Made by a program: the position numbers and the translations under genes. Of a stretch of 64,000 nucleotides of DNA, positions 43,940-54,044 are shown one piece after another (position 1 is the stretch's first letter; each line of letters opens with the position of its first letter). Source of the stretch: Volutella citrinella (taxonomy: Eukaryota; Ascomycota; Sordariomycetes; Hypocreales; Nectriaceae); the NCBI GenBank assembly GCA_034401135.1, contig JAWZSP010000007.1:2728001-2792000 (forward strand), written 5' to 3'. The notes below the pieces were generated by a model. The model saw nothing but the letters and a program-made list of their open reading frames with translations. It was not told where the DNA came from and made no database searches.

Positions 43940-45017
43940 AGGCTTTGAAGCAGCATGCTGCTGCGTCAGGGTGGCGAGAGTGACACCACGTACGTCAAGG
44001 GGGGATTACCTAAAGATTGGGACCCGGGCGTCATTCAGAGCTGGCAGCAACTTACATTGGGGCTCTTGCTGATGGGTTGCGGAGGCTGAGATTTCAGGAT
44101 GGAGAGAGAGAGACGGAACTGTGGCGGAACTGCGAGACCAGGGGCATGAAAGGAGCGGCGATTCATGACTGCGACGCCCTGGACGCACTCTACATGCCAT
44201 GTAGGTACGCGGCACGCCGCACTTGTCCCTGGGTGCTGCGGCTGAGCATCTCGCGTTGCCCGGGCTCTCCCCTCTGTGCAACAGCATGCAGCTGTGTACG
44301 ACGGTGCGGTCATGCCTCTGGGCATTAGAGCACCCAAGGAGCTTCTTAGTGATTCGCTACCTCCCCAGCCCTGTGTCAGATGGCGGGCTGCACCAAGGCG
44401 CACCAAAATGGCACCAAGGCGGGAGCTGCACAGAAGAGCGAGGGAACCGCGTGTGGAAGGAATGCGCGGGCCTGGAGGTGGCCCGTGCGTCCCGTTCTAG
44501 AAAGCTTCCCTGGCGGCATCTTGGAACTCTCCATCTCTCCATCTCTCCTTCCCTACCACCCCCCCACTCTCCCATTCCGTCGCCCGCCCGCGCCTTTCAG
44601 CCCCGTTTCGTTGACCTTGGGTTGCGTTGCCCTCTCGCTCTTCTCTACAACCGCCCACTCGCCAGGTTTCACTCTTCTTCTTCCTCATCCCATTCATCCG
44701 CTGCTATCCCCTCGTCTCACCCTTCTCCCCTCGCCTCCCACAGCTGCCGTGCCGCTCGCCGCCCTGCACCCGTTGCTTGCAGTCAATCCCCCTGCTCGCG
44801 CGGGCTTGGTTTGAGTTTGTCGCCTGGTCCGTGTCATGACCCCTCCCGTCTAGGCACCTCATCCGCCTCGTCCGCCTTCCGGCCCTCTTCTCCGGCTGCC
44901 ACTTTATTCTTCTCGCTCGCCGAACGCACGAGACTTGCTCCCTGGGACGCCTTGCCAGCTTCTTCTTTAGGAACATCGTTATCGGCCAGCCCGTTTGCCG
45001 GCGTCGCCGCTTGCTAG

Positions 45018-45564
45018 GTGAGACTGCGCTGTGTCTGCATGTACGCTGCCTGCCTCATTTCGCCCGCACGTCACCTCCCTGCCGTCGTCGTCACAGCTTC
45101 CCCTGCCCTCAGAACTTGATGCCGCGCTTCAAAGACTGAGCATGGCTTTGATCGAATGCCATTTTTGAGCTATCTTCGTCCTTCGTTCGCCGAGACGACG
45201 ACACCATCCATCTCGGCGGCCTCCCTTGAGTCATCCAGCTAGCTTGCCCCACGTCCAAGCGGCTGCTTTTGCTATCCGCGTGCGTTCAAGAGGCCGTTTG
45301 ACCTTGGTTGGCTTGTTTGCGCATTCATGCAGACTTCTTTCACCAATACTGCTGTCTGCCCTTGCGGCCTTGACCAGCCAGTAGTCTTGGTGCACGGAGC
45401 GGGTGGCCGCCTCTGTTGCCCATCTGTGTCGTGCCTGGACCCTAGCTGAGCTTTGGCCAGGACCCAAATAGCTCCCCTTTCTTCTAAACAGCTTCCCTGC
45501 CCACCTCAATTGCCTTGATTTTTCACGTTGGCCTCTAAATCTGGTATTTCTAACATCCCTCCAG
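45018..45564 (+). other. Candidate 5' UTR intron of the PKA regulatory subunit gene
   Basis: A gtgaga donor after TTGCTAG and a ccag acceptor preceded 11 nt upstream by a perfect CTAAC branch site. Removing it eliminates several upstream ATGs. This is inference from splice signals only. Confidence 0.4.
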
Positions 45565-45607
45565 CTCCTTTATCCCCCGAATCCGCCCTTCGACGCACTT
45601 CAACTTT

Positions 45608-45915
45608 GTAAGTAATCCCGGCGCCAATCACTTACCCCTCATAGCTCCATCCACTCCTCCCCGGCCCATGTCATAATCGCCCCCACCTCGTTCACCATCC
45701 CGAACCTTCTTGCTTCCTTTACTTCAAAGCACCACCCTGTTTGGCTTGGATAGACGCTTACTGTGGCATGTCAAGGGAAAGCGAGAACCAAATTTCCCGA
45801 GGCCGTACCCCCCGCCTCTGGCCCTGTGCCGACATTCTCCACACCGACTGCTCGGATAACGTCATATTCTACGCCCAGCGACTTCCATCCCGAGGACACG
45901 AGACCGTTTCCCCAG
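45608..45915 (+). other. Candidate second 5' UTR intron of the PKA regulatory subunit gene
   Basis: A strong gtaagt donor sits 320 nt before the start codon, and a cccag acceptor ends 12 nt before it. A ctag acceptor ending at 45922 is an alternative. Splicing removes the ATGs near 45669 and 45768. Inferred from signals only. Confidence 0.35.
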
Positions 45916-45927
45916 AGCCTAGTTGCC

Positions 45928-47167
45928 ATGGCTGGCCAGTTCAAGAGCCCCTTCGGGGACAACGCCAATCCGTTTGGTGCTGACAGAGGTCAGGCCTCCG
46001 CTAACAACCTGATGCATCGGGTTATCGAGGAGGAGGAGAACGATGCTATTACTTCCCCCACAAACCCACAGTTCGGCGCTGGCTCGGGCGCATCCATGTT
46101 TTCGGGCCCTTTTGGCGGCGATGCCTCAACCGATGTTCCTCCTCTTGCTAGGAGCCCCCCGAACCCGGATAGCTACCCAGCGCAGTACAACTTTGGCCGT
46201 CGTACCTCGGTGTCAGCCGAGTCGCTGAAGCCCAGCGGCGACACCTCCGATAACTGGACTCCGCCATTCCACGAGAAGTCAGCCGACCAAATAGAGCGCC
46301 TGAAGCGTGCTATTGAGGGCAACTTCCTCTTCTACTACCTAGAGGATGAACAGAGTGCCCAGATTCTCGGGGCATTGGTGGAGAAGCCCATCCCTGCTAA
46401 GGGGATCAAGGTACGAATTATTTCACGTCTATTGGGGCTCTGAATCTTTGCTGACCTTTTACCAGGTGATTAGTCAAGGTGATGCCGGGGATTTCTTTTA
46501 CATCGTTGAGAAGGGGTCCTTCGACGTTCATGTCAACTCGGCCGGCACCTTGCAGCCCGGCCCTGATGGTATGGGCGACAAGGTGGGCAATATCCCGGCT
46601 GGCGGCTCGTTTGGTGAGCTAGCCCTGATGTATAATGCCCCACGAGCTGCGACGGTTATCTCTGCTGAAGCTGGCTGCACGGTCTGGGCTCTGGATCGTA
46701 CAACTTTCAGACGCATCCTCATGGAGTCGACATTTGCGCGGCGGCGAATGTATGAGAGCTTCCTGGAGGAGGTCCCTATCTTGTCGACCCTCACCCCATA
46801 TGAACGATCCAAGATTGCCGATGCACTGGAAACCAAGAAGTTCAAAGCAGGAGAACTTATCATCCAGGAAGGAGACCCCGGCAACTCGTTCTATCTGCTA
46901 GAGAGCGGCGAGGCGGATGCTTATAAGGGGGAGCCTTCAAATGTCGTGTTGCACTACAAGAAGGGAGACTACTTTGGTGAACTTGCACTGCTCAATGACG
47001 CACCGCGAGCCGCTAGTGTCATTGCTGCGTCGGACGTCAAGGTGGCGAGCCTAGGGAAAAACGCCTTTCAACGGCTGCTAGGCCCCGTGGAAGGCATCAT
47101 GCGCCGGACCAACTACGTGGGAGTCAACTCAGGCGTGGAGGAAATGGATCCTCTACATACAGCCTAG
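45928..47167 (+). CDS. cAMP-dependent protein kinase regulatory subunit
   Basis: Exons 45928-46410 and 46466-47167; 394 residues. The protein binds and inhibits the PKA catalytic subunit until cAMP releases it. The N-terminus (MAGQFKSPFGDNANPFG) is low in complexity. The pseudosubstrate/autophosphorylation site is NFGRRTSVSAES near residue 95, with Ser at the phospho-acceptor position. Two cyclic-nucleotide-binding domains follow, with phosphate-binding cassettes FGELALMYNAPRAATV and FGELALLNDAPRAASV; each keeps the Glu and Arg that contact cAMP. I do not see the dimerisation/docking helix pair of yeast Bcy1 before the inhibitor site. No in-frame ATG exists upstream before the frame closes, so 45928 is the start unless an upstream coding exon exists. 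Confidence 0.95.
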
Positions 47168-47725
47168 AGCTGCAGCGACGCTGGGGCAAGGCACGCAAGC
47201 CTTGCCTAGCTCTGAAAAGAGAGACTCTTTTACTGGGATGGTGCCGTCATGGTGTTGTTGTTGCCACGGGACTGGGTTGGTTTTGTTTTGTGCTCGCGTG
47301 GATGGATATGACCGAGGAAGGGTTGTGCCGGCGTTTAAGAGGCTGTTCTCCTACCTTCGCTTCCTAAGATAACATGGCTAGTGATCAGATACCTTGATTG
47401 ACGTGATTGTCAACTTGCCCTTTACGCGTTGAACGAGGTGAGAGTGACGAAGGTGTGCACTAGTACATTGAAACCCGTGTGCGCAAACGCAGTGACTTCT
47501 CACTGGTGACTTCAACTTGAACAAGCAGAGCTATGGCTCCTCTTCTATGCGGAGTAAAAAACAGTACAAATGTAACGAACCAGAAACGCCTTTCCTTGGA
47601 TGCTGCCCTGGCCTTTGGTGAAAGGCGACGAGAGGGCCCCCCATGTAAATCCGATATTTCTTGCGTCTTTTCGACTTGACTCATCATATCCCATGACGTT
47701 GCTCCATCTGATCATCTAAAGGGGT
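47168..47725. other. Convergent 3' intergenic region
   Basis: This lies between the 3' ends of the PKA regulatory subunit (plus) and the BCAS2-like gene (minus). G/T-rich stretches at 47250-47300 fit a 3' UTR. No gene is seen. Confidence 0.55.
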
Positions 47726-48403
47726 CTATGAATTCTGAACAGCGCCGCCTTCAGCTGCCCTCCTCGCCAGCTCATCGCGAATCTTCTGGCGCAGCTCCTC
47801 CACGGCGACTTCAACCTCGAGGACTCTGCCGACGCCGGCGCGCCACGTCTCGTCGAGTGTCTTCATCTCGGCGGCGACACCCTCCTGGCGGCGCGTGCGC
47901 TCGAGATTGACGAGGTCGATCTCGCGCTTGGTCTGGGCGAGGTCGCGCTCTAGAGACTGCAGCTCGGCCTCGAGGGCGTGGTTGCCAAGCAGCCAGGCGT
48001 TGCGGCCCCAGCGGTCGAGGAGGGCGAGGTTGGCCCTGCGGGCGTCGAGGTACGACTCGGCGACGGCGGCGGAGGGAAGGGCCGTGGCGGGGGGCGCGGA
48101 TGGCGAGGGGGCCTCGTAGCGGGCGAGGTCGAGGGCGGGGAGGGGCGTGGACGAGGCGACGCGCTCGAGCTCGGAGCTGACTAGGGGCGTGAAGGACGGC
48201 TCTTTGAGGGGGGATAGGTTGGCCGCGTCTGGAGTGCTGGCGGATTGCGCTTCGGCGGCGATGAGGGCGCGGGCGGCGGCGAGGGCGTCGGGCGTCGGCT
48301 CAGGGTCGATGTCTGGATGCTCGGTTAGTGAATGGATCCGCCAATGTGCGAGACGTGTGGGCATACAGGGGAGGGACTCGTGGAAGGCGGGCGGGACAGC
48401 CAT
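47726..48403 (-). CDS. Pre-mRNA splicing factor SPF27 (BCAS2/Cwf7 family)
   Basis: Two exons on minus, 48367-48403 then 47726-48312; 207 residues. SPF27 is a core subunit of the Prp19/NineTeen complex, which activates the spliceosome. The first exon encodes only MAVPPAFHESLP; the splice creates a Tyr codon and continues YIDPEPTPDALAAARALIAA, as in relatives. Next come FTPLVSSELERVAS and LPALDLARYEAPSP. A long coiled coil then runs from YLDARRANLALLDRWGRNAW to the end, containing LEAELQSLERDLAQTKREI and VLEVEVAVEELRQKIRDELA. Length matches the family (about 200-230). A (CACCAA)5 tract lies just upstream in the probable leader. Confidence 0.88.
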   Translation of the reverse strand: MAVPPAFHESLPCMPTRLAHWRIHSLTEHPDIDPEPTPDALAAARALIAAEAQSASTPDAANLSPLKEPSFTPLVSSELERVASSTPLPALDLARYEAPSPSAPPATALPSAAVAESYLDARRANLALLDRWGRNAWLLGNHALEAELQSLERDLAQTKREIDLVNLERTRRQEGVAAEMKTLDETWRAGVGRVLEVEVAVEELRQKIRDELARRAAEGGAVQNS

Positions 48404-50536
48404 GGTCGCGGGCTGGGACAAATGTCGTGATTGTGGTAGGTTGGTGTTGGTGTTGGTGTTGGTGTTGGTGAGTGCGCGTCTCCCACCGGAATGGTCAGAG
48501 AGCTCGTCCTGGTCTGGGCGATTGTCCCCACAGTAATCCTCCCCTTCTGTAGATCGAATTGGTTTGCGCTGGCGACGGATGCAGTGTCGTAGTGGCGTAT
48601 CCGGCAGCGGAGCGCAGTCGAAGGCAGAATCGTGAATCGTGGGTATGTCTTTGCGGCTCGCACTCCGTTCAGCCTTCTGGAAATTTTGGGCCTCCTGCAC
48701 GCTGCGACAAGGCCGGGCACGGACCACCTCCAGCGTAGTCTCAGCCTTGCGACGGCACATCCATGGACGAAAATGGGAAACTGTCGGCGCAGGCGGTCGC
48801 TCAGCACACTAAACGCTGAACGGCCTAGGCGGCTTGCGCACCCCGGCTAGACTGCGGGGGACGCACTGCAGCCGCTTCAGTGCTAACCACGCACCAACGA
48901 CGCTGGCGACCCCTGTAAACGCACTGGACTGGACTGTGAAAGACCGCCACGAGCCCACGAATGTGCGTTCCCCGCAGCCCATTATGCACGGCATCACTGG
49001 GAGGAGGGGAGCATCGGTATCGCGTGACGTCGATAAGGCGTGTCCGGACATGCGAGGGAAGAGCACAATGCACGCGACGAGGGAGTTGGGCCCAAGTTCT
49101 AAATCACATTTCCGCACTGCCAGCTCCGCCACGCACGCTTCGTCTTCCGTTTGGCCTGGGTGCATGCGTGTTGTGCAACATGAGCGTGGAGAGCTGTTCC
49201 ATGTCCCGCCGGCAGCGTCAGGTGTAAGTGAGACGACAACCTCACCTCCGCCCACCTGGGCTTCCTCGTCTTGCTTGGCCACGGTGACGTGCCACAGACA
49301 TATTGCGCTCTCACCCTCTATCCGCTTAAATTCCAAGCGAGCACAACTGCCGCAGGTATGCGGAAGGGATCGTCAATGGGGGGGAGGGGGAGGAGAGTAA
49401 GAGGGCTGGCCTATCCGGGCCCATCGCTGCACCGTCCCGCCAGCCGCACCCCAAGCGAGGTGATCGACATCCCAACCATTCAGCAAACGACGCAAGCCCG
49501 ACTGGCAAACCTACTGCAATTACGCAAGTCGGTGCGGCATTCAGGGCGTCCATTGGCGATCCGTTCCCTCTTCCCTCAACCGTGGGGACATCCATCGTCG
49601 TCCCACCCTGGCCCCCCGCCGCCCCCAGTTCAGTATCACAGCGGCGCCGCCCCGATCACATTGCCCTCACTGGCCTGGTGCATGGCGCTTCGGCACGCAT
49701 CCGGCGGCAGCTTGCCCAAGTGAGTTTCATCGATAAGCCCACGCGGGATCGAGATGCCTGAGTTCCGGGGGGTGCCACAGAGCATGTCACATCATGCAGA
49801 GCGTCTTGCTATCTTGACAACCACTTATTGTTGACTACGTACCCAGACCCGATGGGAAAGCGCAGGGGCACCTAGGCTTATTCGGTCAGATGGCCTCCCC
49901 GTATCACATATCGCGCAAACGATACCAGAGCTAATGCTCGGCACGATTCTTCGCGAGTCAGCGCACTTCAACCATCATCCCAACGTGGTAGAGCGTCACA
50001 ATAGCGTATCAGACCAAGATGGCGAGGCACAGCCTCATCCAGGCACAAGCACGAGACGAGCAGTGATTTGAATGGATGTTCGTTGTTTAGCCCCTGGTTC
50101 CCCTCTCGGAACCACGTAGCTCGTCCATTCGCGAGGAAGCTAAATAAGCTGATGATACAATAATACAAGTTGCCCCGCCAGTGAGACTCAGTCTATGGCA
50201 TTGAGGCATGAATCCGTGATCCACAGAGATCTGCAAGTAATCGCGAGGGTCCGTCAACTCCGCCCGTCCTGTTCCAATAAATCCCCAGCCCGGTTGTCAG
50301 GACCTCACCCAGGCCCAACCAAAATAGTGTTTGTTGTGTTTAGTTTCATTTCGTTTCGTTTCATTTCATGTCGTTGCATAAGAAAATACCAGCAGGTCCC
50401 TTCCGCCGCCCAAGTGAGTCAAAGCAAATAGTTCGCGATACAACTGGACCCTCGATTGTCTGCCAGTGCCGGGCAGCGGCAACTAGTCAGGCATGATTGC
50501 CGACCTCTCTGAAAGAGGATAGTATCGGCAGGGATA
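48404..50536. other. Intergenic region between the SPF27 and STF2-like genes
   Basis: About 2.1 kb with no supported gene. Frames at 48834-49400 (plus) and 48809-49336 (minus) overlap each other on opposite strands and carry no domain. The end nearest 50536 should hold the 3' UTR of the STF2-like gene. A hexanucleotide repeat at 48441-48470 is listed separately. Confidence 0.5.
48441..48470. repeat. (TTGGTG)5 hexanucleotide repeat
   Basis: Five perfect TTGGTG units, read as (CACCAA)5 on the coding strand of the SPF27 gene, 38 nt upstream of its ATG. It is probably transcribed in the 5' UTR. Confidence 0.9.
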
Positions 50537-51361
50537 CTAAGAGGAAGAGCGTCCGCTCTCCGATGAGTCCGTCTTGGTGAGGTCGTCGCCAGCCTCCTCG
50601 TCTTCAGTGGGGCCGTGAACACCCTCCTCAAAGACAGGCTCGGGCTCGTTGACCTCAAACTTGGTCTTGAAATCCGAGACATGGTGAGAAAGGTTGCTGC
50701 TATTGGAGCGACGACGAGAGTTGGTGAAACGGAAGTCGTCGTCGGCAATGTCGTCATTGAAGCAGCCCCTGGTGGCGAGTTAGTTGACATGTCCATTATA
50801 GTAACAGGTCTCTTGTCACAAGAGACTTACCAGTTGCCTCGACCAGATCCGTCCTTCTTCACCTTCTTGGGGTCCACATCGGCATAGCCGTGCTTCGCAA
50901 AAAAGCGAGGAAGATGCTCAGTGGGTGCGGCAGTGCCGTCAGCGAGACCCTTGTGGTCACGGTCGTTGGCCTTGTGAGAGCGAGTCACTGTGGAGGGAAC
51001 GAGGTTAGCCGGTGTTCCCCAGAGTCTATGGCAGCAGCCAAGGCAAGAGAGTAATGTGTACTCGTTGCGCGTATGCAGATGAAATAGATGGAAGTGTCGA
51101 ATGTGATAGTCGTGAGGAGATGGAAAGACGGTTGGGGTCGATGGCAGGTATGAAGAGTGGAGGGAAGTGAGGGGAAAGAGAGACGTTTACACAAGCGCCA
51201 GTTGGCTTTCAAACGGGAGGCAAGCCCAACGTCACCATGGCGCAGGTATCGGCAGGGTAGCGGGTGCGGGGGTGCAACGAGCAAGATACAAGCCAGGATG
51301 TGCCAATGGGTGCGCGGATGGGTGGCTGTCCGGGCCAACAGGGAGCGGGAGCAAACTTACT
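50537..51361 (-). CDS. STF2/TMA10-like hydrophilin with a start codon split by an intron
   Basis: Coding exons on minus: a single nucleotide A at 51361, then 50831-50987, then 50537-50768; 129 residues. Splicing of a 373-nt intron joins CCCAAAA to TGACTCGC, creating CAAAATGAC, an ideal fungal start context. The protein begins MTRSHKANDRDHKGLADG and continues LPRFFAKHGYADVDPKKVKK and DGSGRGNWG. This matches yeast Stf2/Tma10, small hydrophilins linked to F1Fo-ATPase inhibitor stabilisation, desiccation tolerance and ribosome association. The second intron (62 nt) splits the Trp codon of GNW. The C-terminus is polar and acidic (FEEGVHGPTEDEEAGDDLTK) ending in Ser-rich SSESGRSSS. No other ATG in frame could supply the N-terminus. 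A TATA box lies at 51807-51812. Confidence 0.85.
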
Positions 51362-51806
51362 TTTGGGATGGAGGGGTAGTACAGGAGTAGTGTCTGGTGG
51401 TTTGATTCTTGCGAGTGTCTTGAGCGTGGCTTGTACTGTGCTAACTGTTGCAGTACGAGCGGGAGGAGGCGGTTGTGATTTCGGCTGTTTGGCTGGCAGA
51501 TAGATGTGTAGGTCTGAACGAGGCTACTATCGAGCACGAATCTCTGTAGCTGTAGTGGCAGAGATGATCGGGGCCCGGTGTCGATTGATCACGGTGATTC
51601 GAAGTGACGGGATGAGGTCAGAGGGCAATGGAGAGGCGATGAGTTGTGGTGGGCGTGTAAGTGGTTTGATGGTAGGGTATGGTGCGGGCGGGATAGATGC
51701 GGGTGCAAGATTTGATGGGAATTGGTGAGCTGTGATGGATTGAAATGGGAATGGATGGGATGATGGCGAGGGGAAGGCAAGCTGTTTGAGGTCTGGGAAG
51801 GAGAGC

Positions 51807-51812
51807 TTTATA
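51807..51812 (-). promoter_or_regulatory. TATA box of the STF2-like gene
   Basis: TATAAA on the minus strand, within ggatataaagc, about 450 nt upstream of the split start codon. The tract from here to 51361 has no ATG on the minus strand, consistent with a transcribed leader. AGGGG-type stress elements occur nearby (around 51768 and 51828). The promoter role is inferred. Confidence 0.5.
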
Positions 51813-51912
51813 TCCCACGAGTCACGCGAGGGGTGCCGGGCAGTGGCAGCACCAGGTGCCCAATCAGGTCATGGCATCAGACATCCAATGCCTCCGGCCC
51901 CAACAACCAGGA

Positions 51913-51959
51913 CCTGGAGCTCCCAAGAGAGTGCCGGGCGCCTGCACGGGAGCTCCAGG
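51913..51959. repeat. Perfect 12-nt inverted repeat, 23-nt loop
   Basis: CCTGGAGCTCCC at 51913-51924 and its exact reverse complement GGGAGCTCCAGG at 51948-51959. Each arm contains the palindrome GGAGCTCC, so alternative pairings are possible. Confidence 0.9.
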
Positions 51960-54018
51960 CCAGGGGTGGCGGCGAGGTGCGTGGGCACGAGCAATGGCCC
52001 AGCACATTCACCGGCCCACGCCCTAGGAGTCATCTCAGCTCCAGGTCGGCCCCGTCCAGCGCCGATGCCATCATGATCATGGATGCGCGGGGTTCTGGGT
52101 CCTCTGCAGCGAGCGGGTCGTCCGGGGGTGACCAGAGAGGGCCGGCGGGCTACACACCCCTGCAGCAGGGGGGGGCAAGGCACCAAAGGGACCTACCAAA
52201 CCGTGCTGAACAGCGGCAGCTCAGTGCAGCAGCAGCACTGCAGAGACGGGCGGGCCCCCCGGGTCCCACAAGGTTCCACCTCCTTGAGCACGCTGACCCC
52301 ACGCCATATTCCCATCCCGTACGTCTATCGCGTGACCTGACGCAAGCAGCCACCGTCGGAACTCTACGACAGTGCACGTATTATACCGAACATTGGTCGT
52401 ACTCGTGGGCCATAGGCACGCAACAGCGTCAAAGTCCCAGGAGACAGTGTCCATCACTAAAAAAGAGGGGCACGCAAGGCAGGCTCACGCTCACGGCGCT
52501 GGAGATTGTGCCATCTGTCCAGCAATTGAGGCCATGGATGTCCTCATCTCCCGTGCCACAAACCGCTGGGCTCAATGGCGCGAGTTGACCTCGTCCTCCC
52601 CTGCGAGGGGGACAGCAAGCGAGACGAGTTACAAGATGCCGGCCCCCAGTGCGCAGTGTGTTTTGTTGACAGCATCAAGGCATGCGCAAGCACTTCGGAG
52701 ACGGGGGCGGAGAAGTGGCCCGGCATGCCTTAGGTTCTCTTTCAGACAACTTACAAGGCGGGAAACCAGTGACAACCTGGAAGGCTCCGGAGGGCACCGA
52801 CAACGGAGGACAGAGCCACGGGCAGGTGCCTTGGCCCAGTGGACATGGCCAGCAGCTTCCAGCACCACGATACCATTTCCCCCTGGAGCTGCCATGACAT
52901 GGCCAACCTGCCCACAGAGCACTCCAGCCAGATCTTCTGCTACGAGACGTCTCTTTGGAGCAGGGCAACTTGGCAACCAGGGGTCCGATCATTGCCCATC
53001 GGCTGCACTAGGCGGTTGCACTTGGGTGGAGGCAGGGGGTGCGGCCTCGTGCTTCCGCCACAAAGCACCAGGTGACCACTCGCCAAAGCAGGCCAAGGCA
53101 AGCTCACCAGCGAGCAGACGCACGGTAGCCGCGGCGACGTCCAAAAAAGCAATTCCAGCTAATGTAGGCTGGGACTCTATGTCCTCCGCTTGCATTGCCG
53201 ACTCGTCCGCTTGACTTGAGTGCCGTGGCCGAGCCTCATGAGTTCATAACCATGGAGCTGGCCGACTTGCCGACCAACTTGGTAAGAGGTCGGGGTCCAG
53301 AGAGAGACAGTGGAATTGCGGGGCCGCCACGCTACCCCGGACGAGGTGCCAGGCTACACGCAGGTACGAGCGTGACGCCAGCCCAACGTGAGTAGCAAGA
53401 CAACCGCAGCAATTCCAGGAAAGGCGGCACTCGCAGACAGTATCAAAGGGTTTTTACTCTCTGGGGAATGTCTCGGACCCCTTCGGAACCAGCCATCGGC
53501 AGATAGCAACTGCTGGTAGAAGCCACCGCCCACCCCGCCTCGGGATTGAAGCGTAGGAGCTAGGAACCACTCATCCAAGCAAGCCAACGCTGCTGGGAGC
53601 CTCTCTCGAATCAAACCCTCGGCGTCAGGAGCGCCTATCAGTCAGTCAATCCACAGCGAGCGCCTAGCTGTGGGTCTAGGCTGCTAGGCTGGGTGCCGTC
53701 TCCCAACAAGCCGTGTAAAGGGCGTGCATGCAAGGGCTTGTGACGAATGCCTTGCCGCTGCATCGACTGCCCTTCTGGGCGCAATTGGTTCGATCTGGAT
53801 TCCTTAGGTGGTGAGTGAGTGCATGTCCCCAGTGAATGCCGGGGCCAATTGCTGAACACGCAAGGCTCCATTCCATTGAAAGGTCCCCGTGGCTGAGCAT
53901 CACTGACTCAGCCGACGATGTCGGTACGTGCGAGGCAATGCGGCACATGACCTCATCGGCCCACAACCACGCTACTACGCACCACGCGGGAAGGCACACC
54001 CGACGTTGCGAGTGAGGG

Positions 54019-54044
54019 GCCTAGGTATTCAGCCTAGGTATTCA
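54019..54044. repeat. Tandem duplicated 13-mer GCCTAGGTATTCA
   Basis: Two perfect head-to-tail copies, each containing CCTAGGTA, the same type of motif seen at 42972 and, in variant form, in other gaps of the window. Confidence 0.9.

Larger units (their letters stand above)
42450..45927. other. Gene-poor region with a G-rich tract and the long PKA regulatory subunit leader
   Basis: About 3.5 kb with no supported coding region. The left half contains a G-quadruplex-type tract (43922-43939). From about 44500 the plus strand is strongly C/T-rich. A long frame at 44223-45017 is a translation of that C/T-rich sequence and has no domain. Two candidate 5' UTR introns lie at 45018-45564 and 45608-45915. 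Confidence 0.5.

Noticed and set aside
44223..45017. 264-codon plus-strand frame before the PKA regulatory subunit
   Set aside because: It is a translation of C/T-rich leader DNA (Ser/Pro/Leu/Arg only), overlaps other open frames and has no domain.
45763..45927. N-terminal extension of the PKA regulatory subunit
   Set aside because: The frame is open upstream but begins without ATG; the first ATG in frame is 45928.
48834..49400. 188-codon plus-strand frame
   Set aside because: An equally long frame lies on the opposite strand (48809-49336), neither has a domain, and no splice structure is suggested.
50985..51338. 117-codon minus-strand frame inside the first STF2-like intron
   Set aside because: No resemblance to any family, and it lies within an intron with good splice signals whose removal restores the conserved protein.
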